From: an uncultured Oscillospiraceae bacterium | GTDB lineage: Bacteria; Bacillota; Clostridia; Oscillospirales; Oscillospiraceae | Assembly (NCBI GenBank): GCA_947626845.1 | Contig: CANQTW010000006.1 | Coordinates: 1-64,000, forward strand | Direction of reading: 5' to 3' | DNA: 64,000 bases | Shown: piece by piece, positions 7,877 to 16,084 of the stretch | Position numbering within the stretch: position 1 is the first letter of the stretch | How the letters are laid out: each line of letters starts with the position of its first letter | Notes under the pieces: model-generated | What the model was told of the DNA's origin: nothing | The model's database searches: none | What the model saw: only the letters and a program-made list of their open reading frames with translations | Translations under genes and position numbers: made by a program

Positions 7877-9655
7877 TCATGCGTCTTCCGGGTCGTTTTC
7901 CTCCTCCGCCATCCCCCTGAGAAATTCAAGGGCCTCGTCCGGGAGAAACGTCATCTTCTCCAAAATAAACACGATCGCGGAGGTGGTCGTTTTGTTTTTC
8001 TTCTCCTCCTCATTCGCGTACATACGGCATTTGTCTATGGGGTAAATGTAATCCAGGTTAAGCCCTCGGATGCTCTTAATAAGCTCCGTCTCGTTCTGAT
8101 GGAAAGAAGCTCCAACCAGCCGGAGGAACATATCGCGTCTGAACTGCAGGGAGAGGAAAGGCGGCTCCTGGTTTTTGGGATGATACGTTCTGACGTACCC
8201 CCAAACAGCCGTCTCAGCCCTATCATGAAGCGTCATCGGATATAACGCCTTTTTCGTATCGGGGACAAAGAGGAAATGCTTGTAATTTGGAGGCGCTATC
8301 ATCTCACGGAGCGCGTTTTCCAGCTGCCGCTGTATGTCCAAGGGACTTTCCCGGCTTTCCGCGCCGGAGGCGTCGTTCTGAATCGGCGATGAGAGGAGAA
8401 TATCGAACCATTCCCGGCGTATCTCATCCCGGTCCTCCTCGCCGATCGCCGCGTCCTTATAGAGAGATGTCAAGAACAAATCAAGCGCGATCATTCGCAT
8501 GGACAGGAAATAGCAGGAGTCTCCCTGTACGGGCGCGCTGCTATTTTTATTGTATTCTTCAATGGCAAGAGCGATGTTTTCGAGCTTCTCCTCGATTATC
8601 GCTTTCCACTCCTTTTTCTTTTCCTTTTCAAGCCCCTGGGCAACATAGGAAATATAACGCTGAACCACAAAATTGACGATTTCATTGTCCCATTTCCCGC
8701 TGTGTCCGGAAAAAATATTCCCGTCAATAGAGGTCATTTCACTCTCTGTGAAGCGGCCCTTTGCTTTATCTTCAAGCAAGACAAAGCTGATCCAGGGATT
8801 GCGTCCAATAAGCTCCTGGAGCTGGGATTCTTTAAAGCCGTTTAGATCTACCATGAGAGTCATATCCCGGTATTGGGGAATCAGCCTCTTTTCGGAAATC
8901 CTTGGCGCGCCCTCTACCTCTACCTTCATGTAAATATGGTCGGTTATATCCTTCTTTTCTGATCGGACCATCACACTGGGCTTATATTCAATTTTCACCT
9001 CAGGGCAACCCGTCTTAAAAATAGACAGCTCAGCCTCATCCTCATCCTCATCCCTCTCCGGAATCAATTTCACCGCCAAAGATTCCATGATGTTATTCAG
9101 GAAATAGACTAAAGGTCTTGTATAATTCTTTATTATGACAATAGGAGCACGTTTGTTGTCCGCAAAGGGTTTTTGTGGATAAAACTTCTGGCAAAGGCCT
9201 GTGCAGTACCCGGAAAGTACGGTTGAAAACAACGTGAGCATTGCCTGACGTGCCGCTGGATCCTGACCGCAGGATTCGAGCATTTTCCGTACTTCTTGAA
9301 ATCCCTCCACAGATTTTTCAGGGTCTGGCAAGGGTAAGCTCACGGTCTCATCTATAACACACCCGAGTCCAACAAATATGTCCAAATCCTTTATGGATGT
9401 TTTTACGTCCTTGGGGAGCTTTTTTTGGTCAACATCCTCATTGCTGCTCAAAAACGGTCCGTCCCAGTAGTCTTTATCCCCACGATAAATTACATAAAAC
9501 GAGGATTGATTATGATACAGCCACTTAAAAATGCGTGCTTTCTTTTTCTTCTTTTTTTCCTTCTCCTCCTTTTTGACCGTCGGAGCCTGTGCGGTTATCA
9601 GCTCCTCTGTCTGGCTCATCGGCTCCTTCTCGTCAACCGTAGAATCGTCCGGCAT
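7877..9655 (-). CDS. large hypothetical protein of the accessory region
   Basis: 592 residues, ATG at 9655 with AGGAGGG at a spacing of 7. The first 45 residues are highly charged and disordered-looking (KKEEKEKKKKKK). An aromatic-rich stretch IFKWLYHNQSSFYVIYRG follows. The rest is soluble, with acidic patches (ERDEDEDEAE near 210) and no signal peptide, transmembrane segment or known motif. The C-terminal 100 residues read like an all-helical domain. I do not recognise the family. It converges on the amidotransferase operon and diverges from the toxin-antitoxin pair. It has its own promoter and a hairpin at the predicted 5' end of its RNA (arms 9686-9693 and 9710-9717). Confidence 0.6.
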   Translation of the reverse strand: MPDDSTVDEKEPMSQTEELITAQAPTVKKEEKEKKKKKKARIFKWLYHNQSSFYVIYRGDKDYWDGPFLSSNEDVDQKKLPKDVKTSIKDLDIFVGLGCVIDETVSLPLPDPEKSVEGFQEVRKMLESCGQDPAARQAMLTLFSTVLSGYCTGLCQKFYPQKPFADNKRAPIVIIKNYTRPLVYFLNNIMESLAVKLIPERDEDEDEAELSIFKTGCPEVKIEYKPSVMVRSEKKDITDHIYMKVEVEGAPRISEKRLIPQYRDMTLMVDLNGFKESQLQELIGRNPWISFVLLEDKAKGRFTESEMTSIDGNIFSGHSGKWDNEIVNFVVQRYISYVAQGLEKEKKKEWKAIIEEKLENIALAIEEYNKNSSAPVQGDSCYFLSMRMIALDLFLTSLYKDAAIGEEDRDEIRREWFDILLSSPIQNDASGAESRESPLDIQRQLENALREMIAPPNYKHFLFVPDTKKALYPMTLHDRAETAVWGYVRTYHPKNQEPPFLSLQFRRDMFLRLVGASFHQNETELIKSIRGLNLDYIYPIDKCRMYANEEEKKNKTTTSAIVFILEKMTFLPDEALEFLRGMAEEENDPEDA

Positions 9656-9720
9656 ACTTATCCCTCCTGTTTTTATGTTTTCTGTCCTGTTCCGCTGAAA
9701 AGAACATGTGGAACAGGGTT

Positions 9721-9749
9721 ATTTTAGCACATATTCGTCACAAGAACAA
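9721..9749 (-). promoter_or_regulatory. sigma-A promoter for the 592-residue protein
   Basis: On the minus strand, TTGTTC and TAAAAT are 17 bases apart. The RNA would start near 9714 and open with an 8-pair hairpin (9686-9693 with 9710-9717). Confidence 0.6.
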
Positions 9750-9814
9750 CCTCACAAATGTTTTTCTCAAGAGAACATGGGCGAAATTCAGTGGGGTAAA
9801 AAGCAGATTAGTTC

Positions 9815-9843
9815 TTGCTCTTTGCACATAATAATGCTATAAT
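9815..9843 (+). promoter_or_regulatory. sigma-A promoter for the toxin-antitoxin operon
   Basis: TTGCTC and a perfect TATAAT are 17 bases apart, followed by a GGGGGG-rich ribosome site before the ATG at 9867. The GAACATG repeats at 9702 and 9773, in the divergent spacer, could be operator elements for the antitoxin, but this is speculative. Confidence 0.75.
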
Positions 9844-9866
9844 AACGTACAAAGGGGGGCGATAGA

Positions 9867-10130
9867 ATGCCACAGATCAGACCTATCACAGATTTGCGCA
9901 ACACTACCGAGATTTCAAATGCCTGTCACGCCAGGCGGGAACCGATGTTCATTACAAAAAACGGGTACGGAGACCTTGTCGTTATGAGCATGGAAACCTA
10001 CGAGGACATGCTTGAGACGGCCGCTGCGGATACCGCCATTGCGGAAGCCGAGGCTGAATACGCGCGGGACGGCAAGCTTCACGATGCAAGGGAGGCGCTT
10101 GCTTCGTTAAGGAGGAAGCACCTTGGCTGA
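9867..10130 (+). CDS. type II antitoxin, Phd/YefM family
   Basis: 87 residues. The N-terminal half (IRPITDLRNTTEI, then EPMFITKNGYGDLVVMS, then METYEDM) is the typical Phd/YefM fold that dimerises and binds operator DNA. The C-terminal tail is charged and Ala-rich, as expected for the toxin-binding segment. The gene overlaps the toxin gene by eight bases. Antitoxins of this family repress their own promoter, so the site at 9815-9843 is the probable target. Pairs like this stabilise mobile elements; that role here is inferred from context. Confidence 0.9.
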   Translation: MPQIRPITDLRNTTEISNACHARREPMFITKNGYGDLVVMSMETYEDMLETAAADTAIAEAEAEYARDGKLHDAREALASLRRKHLG

Positions 10131-10428
10131 GATGTACAATGTAAAACTCACAAGCCGCGCTTTGCGCGATCTTGACGGAATCTATGCGTATATTGCGAAG
10201 ACCCTGCTGGAACCGGGAACGGCAATCAATCTGGTGGGGGAAATTGAGCGGGAGATTCTTTCTCTGGAGCATTTTCCCAATCGGTGCCCCCTTCGGCGGA
10301 CCGGCGTGTACGCGAACAAAGGATACCGTCAGCTTTTTGTGAAGAATTACACGGTCATCTTCCGCGTGGACGAGGCGGAAAAGACAGTCATCATCGTCAC
10401 GGTACGATACTCTTCAAGTCAATTCTAA
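10123..10428 (+). CDS. type II toxin, RelE/ParE family
   Basis: 101 residues from TTG at 10123, chosen because AAGGAGG stands seven bases before it; an ATG at 10132 is the alternative. The protein has the RelE/ParE plan: VKLTSRALRDLDGIYAYIAKTL near the start, a central LEHFPNRCPLRR loop, then YRQLFVKNYTVIFRV and VIIVTVRY beta strands. The YRQL, Y/VIFR and VRYSS segments are those usually found in family members. It would act on mRNA in the ribosome (RelE-like) or on gyrase (ParE-like); the sequence does not decide. It is translationally coupled to the antitoxin and followed by a terminator. Confidence 0.9.
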   Translation: MAEMYNVKLTSRALRDLDGIYAYIAKTLLEPGTAINLVGEIEREILSLEHFPNRCPLRRTGVYANKGYRQLFVKNYTVIFRVDEAEKTVIIVTVRYSSSQF

Positions 10429-10439
10429 ACACACAAAAG

Positions 10440-10472
10440 CCAGCGTTCCCTCGTGGACGCTGGTTTGTCTTT
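10440..10472 (+). terminator. intrinsic terminator
   Basis: A nine-pair stem (10440-10448 with 10455-10463, one G-U) is followed by TTTGTCTTT. It ends the toxin-antitoxin transcript. Confidence 0.8.
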
Positions 10473-10481
10473 GTTCGGCAC

Positions 10482-10510
10482 TTGAAACCCGTGCCTTTAT
10501 ATGCTATACT
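10482..10510 (+). promoter_or_regulatory. sigma-A promoter for the recombinase
   Basis: TTGAAA and TATACT are separated by exactly 17 bases, 45 bases before the recombinase ATG. Confidence 0.7.
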
Positions 10511-10554
10511 ACGGATAGTTTAGAGCGTATCACTTTAGATGGGACGGTCAGAAT

Positions 10555-12090
10555 ATGAACATTGCAGCCTATTGCCGGGTGTCTACCGACAAAGAGGATC
10601 AGCTCAACAGCTTAGAGGCGCAGAAGAAGTTTTTCTCCGAGTACACCCAGCGCACCGGGGACAATCTGGTGCGGCTCTATGCCGACGAGGGAATCTCCGG
10701 GACGAAAATCAAAAACCGCAGAGAGTTTCTGCGGATGATGGCGGACGCCGAGAAGCACGTTTTCGATATGGTGGTGGTGAAGGACATCTCCCGTTTTGCC
10801 AGGAACACAGTGGACCTTCTGCAAAACGTCCGCAGGCTGAAGGCCCTGGGGATCGAGACGCAGTTTCTGACGGCCAACATGACCAGCATGGGCAACAGCG
10901 AGTTTGTGCTGACCATCTTCGGCGCCATCGCCCAGGAGGAGAGCGCCAACACCTCCAAGAGGGTGAAATTCGGCAAGAAGCTCAATGCCGAGAAAGGCCG
11001 GGTGCCCAATATCGTGTACGGCTATGACAAGACCATCGGGGACTATTTCAATCTCACCGTCAACGAGGAGGAGGCCGGCATCGTCCGGGAAATCTTCCGT
11101 TGGTACAACAATGAGGGGTACGGCGCGGCGAAGATTGCCTCCATGCTCAATGCCCGTGGCCTCACCACAAAGCGAAACTGCCAATGGAGCCAGAACGCGG
11201 TGAGCCACATCCTGAAAAATGAGCTCTACATCGGAAAGATTGTCAACGGGAAGCAGGAGGTGGCGGACTTCCTCACGGGACGGCGTGAGGACAAGGACGA
11301 GACAGACTGGATCGTGGTGGACAAGCCGGAGCTGCGGATCATAGACGACGAGACCTATATGAAGGCTCAGGAGATTTTGAAGTCTCGGCTCACCGCCTTC
11401 AATATGAAGCACGAGCGGCAGAGCAACAAATTTCTCTTTTCCACCCTCATCAAGTGCAAGGAGTGCGGATGGTCCTTCCGGCGGACCGTCCGCACCTACA
11501 AAAACACCTACGTCCGCTGGGTATGCTCCGGCCACAACGGGAAAGGCGCGGAGAGCTGCCCCAATGCCGTCACCATCGACGAAGAGGAGCTGATGGAGGT
11601 CCTGCAGGAGTACTTCGCGGAGCTATTGAAAAACAAAAAGGCCGTTGTCAATCACGTCGTCACCCAGTTTCAAAAGGTCTACCGGGCCCGCGATGAGAAT
11701 GTGGATTACGAACGGGAGTTGAACGCCAGGCTCACAAAGCTCAAAAAGACCCGTCAGAAATACATGGATATGTACGCCGACGACCTCATTACCCGTGAGG
11801 AGCTGAATGAGAAGATCGGCGGGGCGAGAAAAGAGATCGGTGAGATCGAGGACGAGCTGAAAATGGTGTCTTACAACCTCACCAAGGGCGACCAGTTGGA
11901 GTCCCTGCTGAACACCACCTTCCGGGAAATTGAGGACATCACGGACATCCATCAGATGACCAACGCCCAGCTCAAGCGGATCATTCAGAAAATTGAGGTG
12001 GATAAGGACGGGAATGTGGACATTTATCTGCGGTTATTGGGGGATCTGGGGCTTGACAGTACCGTTCTAATTGCAGATAACCATACATAA
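10555..12090 (+). CDS. large serine recombinase
   Basis: 511 residues. The N-terminal resolvase domain starts MNIAAYCRVSTDKEDQ with catalytic Ser10, then YADEGISGT and the DISRFARN motif near residue 80. A recombinase domain follows (about 160-280), then a zinc ribbon with CKEC and a second Cys pair (about 302-335), then a coiled coil (about 385-440). Enzymes of this class integrate and excise elements at short attachment sites. The size and domain order are typical of transposon and ICE integrases of Clostridia. The reading frame is intact. Its last codons overlap the remnant of another gene at 12089, the expected position of an attachment junction. The small HTH protein at 203 may be its directionality factor. 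Confidence 0.95.
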   Translation: MNIAAYCRVSTDKEDQLNSLEAQKKFFSEYTQRTGDNLVRLYADEGISGTKIKNRREFLRMMADAEKHVFDMVVVKDISRFARNTVDLLQNVRRLKALGIETQFLTANMTSMGNSEFVLTIFGAIAQEESANTSKRVKFGKKLNAEKGRVPNIVYGYDKTIGDYFNLTVNEEEAGIVREIFRWYNNEGYGAAKIASMLNARGLTTKRNCQWSQNAVSHILKNELYIGKIVNGKQEVADFLTGRREDKDETDWIVVDKPELRIIDDETYMKAQEILKSRLTAFNMKHERQSNKFLFSTLIKCKECGWSFRRTVRTYKNTYVRWVCSGHNGKGAESCPNAVTIDEEELMEVLQEYFAELLKNKKAVVNHVVTQFQKVYRARDENVDYERELNARLTKLKKTRQKYMDMYADDLITREELNEKIGGARKEIGEIEDELKMVSYNLTKGDQLESLLNTTFREIEDITDIHQMTNAQLKRIIQKIEVDKDGNVDIYLRLLGDLGLDSTVLIADNHT

Positions 12091-12223
12091 GGATCTTTCA
12101 GACCGTCTTCAAAGGATAAACGAGCCGCTTTATACCCAGGTCAAGGAGGTCCTTGACTTCAACAAGTCCGAGCGCCACATAAGGGGCGGTCTGGCGACAC
12201 GCAGAAAATACAAAGGGAATTGA
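12089..12223 (+). pseudogene. 3' remnant of a gene cut by the recombinase element
   Basis: The frame beginning at the recombinase stop codon reads KDLSDRLQRINEPLYTQV, then KEVLDFNKSERHIRGG and LATRRKYKGN, and stops at 12221-12223. It looks like real protein (basic C-terminus, no rare codons) but has no start codon or ribosome site; upstream it runs into the end of the recombinase gene. I read it as the tail of the host gene into which the element inserted, so the element's right junction should lie near 12080-12095. I do not recognise the family. The 5' part would be beyond the left edge of the window. Confidence 0.5.
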
Positions 12224-12241
12224 AAACAGTTTTCCGCGGAT

Positions 12242-12268
12242 CGCCCCGAATGTTCGGGGCGTTTTTTT
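12242..12268 (+). terminator. intrinsic terminator
   Basis: Perfect nine-base arms (12242-12250 and 12253-12261), a two-base loop and seven T. It terminates the recombinase and the remnant gene. Confidence 0.9.
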
Positions 12269-12302
12269 GTGCTGTGGCATATTCTGGGGGTGAGAAAACC
12301 TT

Positions 12303-12417
12303 GGGAACCTCAGAACAAATCGCCGCACCGATCTTGACGGCATATTTTCCGCCATATTTCGATCCGGCAAAAAATCTGCTCGCCAATCTCGGCACTTCGA
12401 TTTATTCAGAGGTTCCC
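12303..12417. repeat. about 115-base imperfect inverted repeat
   Basis: The ends (12303-12322 and 12398-12417) are complementary at 18 of 20 positions, and the inner parts continue to pair at roughly 60%. It lies between the terminator at 12268 and the ATPase gene at 12434. It may be a small non-autonomous element or a folded leader; bases 12269-12302 carry nothing else. Confidence 0.5.
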
Positions 12418-12433
12418 GTGAAAGGACACGGCC

Positions 12434-13486
12434 ATGGAAGAAAACCATTTCGCACGATTTTTCCTGGGCGCCAACGCGCCCGGAGGCTTTGCCTCCCTCT
12501 ACGACAGCTTCACCGACCCGGATACCGATCACCTCTATATCCTCAAGGGCGGGCCGGGATGCGGCAAATCGACTTTTATGAAAAAGATCGCCGCCGCGGC
12601 GGGGGAGCGGGGCTATGCCGTCGAGTGTATCCACTGCTCCGGCGATCCGGACTCCCTGGACGGGGTCCGCGTTCCCGCCCTCCATATCGCCTATGTGGAC
12701 GGCACCTCCCCCCATGTGGTGGAGCCGCGCTTCGCGGGCAGTGAAGCAAGTTATGTAAACTTTGGCGCTTTTTACGACACGGACGCCCTGGGCAGGGAGC
12801 GGGAGGGGATTGCCGCGCTGACAGGGGCCTACAAAGCCCGCTATCAGCGGGCGTTCCGGCTGCTCTCCGGCGCTTCGGCCCTCTCCGGCGGCGTCAGACT
12901 GTCGGAAGACACGCTTTTAGCGGCGGCACGACGCGCTCGCGGCCTCATTCGCCGGGAGATCAGGGGACACGGCAGCGGCAGGAGCGTCAAGCGGTTCCTG
13001 TCGGCCTACACCTGCAAAGGCCCCCTGACGCTGTGGGATACGGTGCCGGCGCTGGCGGAGAAGGTCTATCTTCTGGACAACGAGCTGGGCCTTGCGGACA
13101 TCGTGGTGGAGGCCGCGGCGTCAGAGGCCCAGGGCCGGGGCTACGGGGTGATCCGCTGTCAGTCGCCCATGGCTCCCTCCAGGACGGAGCATGTGATCGT
13201 CCCGGAGCTGTCCCTGGCGATCCTCAGCCAGACGCCGGCGATGCGCTATCCCTGTAAGCCCACCCGCCATCTGCGGCTGGACGCCATTCCGTCCAGGGAG
13301 GAGCTGGCTTTCGTCCGGCCCGTACTCCGGCGGACAAACAAGCTGCGTCAGAGCATCCTGTCTGAGGCCGTCGGCGCACTCCGGGAGGCCAAGGCCCTCC
13401 ACGACGACCTGGAGGCGCTGTACATCCCCCATGTGGATTTCGCCGGTATAGACCGGCTGACGCAGCGGCATATCGAGGCGCTGTAA
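12434..13486 (+). CDS. PRK06851-like P-loop ATPase
   Basis: 350 residues. Walker A is G40-PGCGKS-T47, preceded by FASLYDSF and the hydrophobic strand LYILKG. The layout resembles the PRK06851 family of Firmicutes, which has two repeated ATPase halves. Here the second half keeps the strand (KVYLLDNELGLADIVVEAAA, near 210) but lacks a GxxGxGK loop, so it is probably a degenerate, non-binding copy. The biological role of the family is unknown; members are cytoplasmic and often linked to sporulation-competent Clostridia. The ATG has AAAGGA upstream. Family call is from overall pattern, moderately sure. The gene contains one TTATGTAAACT motif (12751-12761). Confidence 0.75.
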   Translation: MEENHFARFFLGANAPGGFASLYDSFTDPDTDHLYILKGGPGCGKSTFMKKIAAAAGERGYAVECIHCSGDPDSLDGVRVPALHIAYVDGTSPHVVEPRFAGSEASYVNFGAFYDTDALGREREGIAALTGAYKARYQRAFRLLSGASALSGGVRLSEDTLLAAARRARGLIRREIRGHGSGRSVKRFLSAYTCKGPLTLWDTVPALAEKVYLLDNELGLADIVVEAAASEAQGRGYGVIRCQSPMAPSRTEHVIVPELSLAILSQTPAMRYPCKPTRHLRLDAIPSREELAFVRPVLRRTNKLRQSILSEAVGALREAKALHDDLEALYIPHVDFAGIDRLTQRHIEAL

Positions 13487-13489
13487 GGC

Positions 13490-13518
13490 TTTACTTTTCG
13501 CCGCTCCGGTGCTATAAT
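13490..13518 (+). promoter_or_regulatory. sigma-A promoter for the aminotransferase operon
   Basis: TTTACT and a perfect TATAAT with 17 bases between them. The RNA would start near 13525, leaving a leader of about 105 bases. Confidence 0.65.
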
Positions 13519-13551
13519 TTGTCCAAATCCACTAAAGAAAAAACAAGGTCA

Positions 13552-13613
13552 GCGTGTAGACAAACCCTGCACGCTCCCCTTGTCGGACAAAGGCCATCCG
13601 GCCCTTGCCGACA
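13552..13613 (+). promoter_or_regulatory. structured 5' leader of the aminotransferase operon
   Basis: Two stems are visible in the leader: GCGTG/CACGC (13552-13556 with 13570-13574), and TGTCGG/CCGACA (13581-13586 with 13608-13613) enclosing AAGGCC (13590-13595) with GGCCcTT (13600-13606). No T-run follows, so it is not an obvious attenuator. I cannot match it to a known riboswitch. Confidence 0.4.
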
Positions 13614-13630
13614 GTTAGAGAGGTGTTCCC

Positions 13631-14797
13631 ATGTACGATTTTGACACCCCCGCGCTCCGAACCGGCACCGGCGCCATCAAGTGGGACCTCCGCCAAAGCG
13701 CCTTTGGCAACGGAGACGCTCTACCCTTCTGGGTGGCCGACTCGGATTACATGTCCCCGCCGGAGGTGGTAGACGCCCTTCAGGAAGCCGCGAAAAACTG
13801 CGTGTTCGGCTACACCGTGCCCACCAAAAGCTACAAGGACGCCGTGGCCGGCTGGGTAAGCCGCCGCCACGGGTGGGAGATCGACACCGACTGGCTGGTC
13901 CCCTCCACGGGCATTGTCTCGGAGCTCTCCAATATCGTCCGGTGCTTCACCGAACCAGGTGACAAGGTGCTGATCCAGACGCCGGTCTACGACCCCTTTG
14001 CCGGCGTTGTCAGGGACGCGGGCCGGACGCTAGTGGAAAACCGGCTCCTTTGCGGCGGGGACCTGCGTTACACCATGGACTTTGAGGACCTGGAACGGAA
14101 ATTGGCCGCGGGCGTCAAAATGATGATCCTCTGCTCGCCCCACAACCCCGTGGGTCGGGTCTGGACGCGGGAGGAGGTCTGCCGGACAGCGGAGCTGTGC
14201 GAGGAATACGGCGTGCTTCTGGTCTCCGACGAGATCCACTGGGACATTCTCATGCCGGGCCGCGTCCACTTTTCCGCCGGAAATGCGGGGACAGACGGGA
14301 ACGTTATCGTCCTCTGCGCCCCCAGCAAGACCTTCAATGTGGCGGGACTCAAATGCTCCAACGACATCATCCCCGACGCCGGCCTGCGGGAAAAGCTGAC
14401 GAAGTGGAAAGAGACCCTCCACGTGGAGGGATCCAACAACCTGGGGATGATTGCCTGCGAGGCGGCCTATACCCACGGCGAGCGCTGGTGCGATGAGCAG
14501 AACGGCTATCTGTGGGGCAACGCGGAGCTTGTACGCGCCGTCTTGGCCCAAAGACTCCCGGAGGTGAGGGTCGCGCCTCTGGAGGGGACGTACCTCATGT
14601 GGCTGGATATCACGAAAACCGGATTTGGCTCACGGGCCGTCTGCGAAAAGCTCAACAGGGCCGGGGCCATCCTTAACGACGGGTACCGTTACGGGGATGA
14701 CGGTTTTGTCAGACTGAACATCGCCTGCCCCCGTGCCCAGCTGAGAGCGGGGCTTGAGGTCATTACGGCATGTCTTGCCGGGGAGCTGAAAAGATGA
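13631..14797 (+). CDS. PatB/MalY-type PLP aminotransferase (cystathionine beta-lyase-like)
   Basis: 388 residues, the full length of fold-type I class II aminotransferases. Landmarks are LPFWVADSDYMSPPEVVDAL (31-50), the N-terminal signature of the MalY/PatB group; FGYTVPT; SPHNPVGRVW (169-178); SDEIHWD with D200; and the PLP lysine K233 in APSKTFNVAGL. These enzymes cleave C-S bonds (cystathionine or cysteine conjugates) or act as aminotransferases; PatB and MalY proteins can also have regulatory roles. It overlaps the following MFS gene by ATGA, so export of a product or uptake of a substrate by that transporter is likely. Substrate not predictable. Confidence 0.9.
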   Translation: MYDFDTPALRTGTGAIKWDLRQSAFGNGDALPFWVADSDYMSPPEVVDALQEAAKNCVFGYTVPTKSYKDAVAGWVSRRHGWEIDTDWLVPSTGIVSELSNIVRCFTEPGDKVLIQTPVYDPFAGVVRDAGRTLVENRLLCGGDLRYTMDFEDLERKLAAGVKMMILCSPHNPVGRVWTREEVCRTAELCEEYGVLLVSDEIHWDILMPGRVHFSAGNAGTDGNVIVLCAPSKTFNVAGLKCSNDIIPDAGLREKLTKWKETLHVEGSNNLGMIACEAAYTHGERWCDEQNGYLWGNAELVRAVLAQRLPEVRVAPLEGTYLMWLDITKTGFGSRAVCEKLNRAGAILNDGYRYGDDGFVRLNIACPRAQLRAGLEVITACLAGELKR

Positions 14798-15957
14798 CGC
14801 ATCTGCTGCTGGCGGTGATCTACCTGTCCTTTATCTCCCTGGGTCTCCCCGACGCCCTGCTTGGCGCGGGCTGGCCGGTGATGTACGGCGATCTGGACGC
14901 CGGCCTTGCCGGCGCGGGGGTGATCTCTACCGTCATATCCGTCTCCACGGTGATCTCCAGCCTCAACTCTGACCGGCTTACCCGCCGTTTCGGCACGGGG
15001 ACCGTCACCGCCGTCAGCGTGGCCGTCACGGCGGCGGCGCTGTTCGGGTTCTCTACAGCGCCCAATTTCTGGGTGCTGTGTCTCCTGGCCATTCCCTACG
15101 GGCTGGGAGCCGGAGGCGTGGACGCGGCGGTGAACAATTATGCCGCCATCCATTACTCCAGCCGCCACATGAGCTGGCTCCACTGTATGTGGGGCATCGG
15201 CGCCGCCGCGGGGCCGTACATCATGGGCTGGGCGCTGACCTGCCGCACCTGGCGGGCGGGCTACGCCGCCGTGGGGATACTTCAGGTGTTCCTCACAGCG
15301 ATCCTCTTTCTGAGCCTCCCCCTCTGGCAGAAGCGGCCAGGGGAGGGGACAGGGGAGCGGGGCGGCGGTATGCGCCTTGGGGACGTCCTGCGCCTTCCCG
15401 GCGTGATCCCTTTCGTGCTGACCTTCTTCTGCTACTGCGCGCTGGAGAGCACGGCGGGTCTCTGGGCCGCCAGCTTCCTGGTGCTGGGGCGGGGCGTGGA
15501 CGAGGAGACCGCCGCCGGCTGGGCCAGCCTTTTCTACATAGGCATCACTGTGGGCCGTTTTTTGAACGGCTTCCTCACCGCGAAGCTGTCTGACCGGAAG
15601 CTGATTTCCCTGGGCGCCGCCGTGGCCGCCCTGGGCGCCGTCACCCTGCTCCTGCCCCTGGGCCGTGGCTTCGCCGTGGCGGGCCTGATCCTCACGGGCC
15701 TGGGGTGCGCCCCAGTCTACCCCTGCATGATCCACTGCGCCCCCGTCTATTTCGGTCCGGACCGGTCCCAGTCCGTCATCGGCGTCCAGATGGCCGCGGC
15801 GTATCTCGGCACCACCCTGGTGCCGCCGCTTTTCGGATTCCTTGCCTCCCATAGCTCCCTGCTCCTCTATCCGCCCGCCCTCCTGCTCCTGACCGGTGCG
15901 CTTTACCTGGGCCACAGGGTCGTGAACGCGCGGCTGGGGACGGGAAACGGGGAATAA
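14794..15957 (+). CDS. MFS transporter
   Basis: 387 residues, about 12 hydrophobic segments. The start at 14794 overlaps the aminotransferase stop (ATGA), fixing it over the upstream TTG-type options. Residues 1-25 (LLLAVIYLSFISLGLPDALLG) form the first membrane helix with the G-x-x-D motif typical of the FucP/YbjJ-like branch of MFS. A central loop with QKRPGEGTGERGGGM (about 185-200) separates the two six-helix halves. There is no ATPase or periplasmic partner. Its coupling with a PatB-like enzyme suggests small-molecule transport linked to sulfur or amino-acid metabolism, an inference from context only. Confidence 0.9.
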   Translation: MTHLLLAVIYLSFISLGLPDALLGAGWPVMYGDLDAGLAGAGVISTVISVSTVISSLNSDRLTRRFGTGTVTAVSVAVTAAALFGFSTAPNFWVLCLLAIPYGLGAGGVDAAVNNYAAIHYSSRHMSWLHCMWGIGAAAGPYIMGWALTCRTWRAGYAAVGILQVFLTAILFLSLPLWQKRPGEGTGERGGGMRLGDVLRLPGVIPFVLTFFCYCALESTAGLWAASFLVLGRGVDEETAAGWASLFYIGITVGRFLNGFLTAKLSDRKLISLGAAVAALGAVTLLLPLGRGFAVAGLILTGLGCAPVYPCMIHCAPVYFGPDRSQSVIGVQMAAAYLGTTLVPPLFGFLASHSSLLLYPPALLLLTGALYLGHRVVNARLGTGNGE

Positions 15958-16010
15958 ACGGTCTCGCAAAAAGACACGGGAATAAACACGCACGATCAAC
16001 GGCAATAAAA

Positions 16011-16036
16011 GGGGAAGGGCTTAAAAACCCTTCCCC
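16011..16036 (-). terminator. terminator for the SLH gene
   Basis: Nine-base perfect arms (16011-16019 and 16028-16036). On the minus strand the stem is followed by TTTTATT, so it should stop transcripts coming from the SLH gene. Confidence 0.7.
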
Positions 16037-16084
16037 GTAAATATATAAGACAATATTGAGACTGCTTTGATAAGACAGCTGCTT

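Noticed and set aside
14689..16005. Minus-strand open frame opposite the aminotransferase and MFS genes
   Set aside because: Gly/Arg/Pro-rich shadow with no homology-like motif; the plus-strand genes are well supported.
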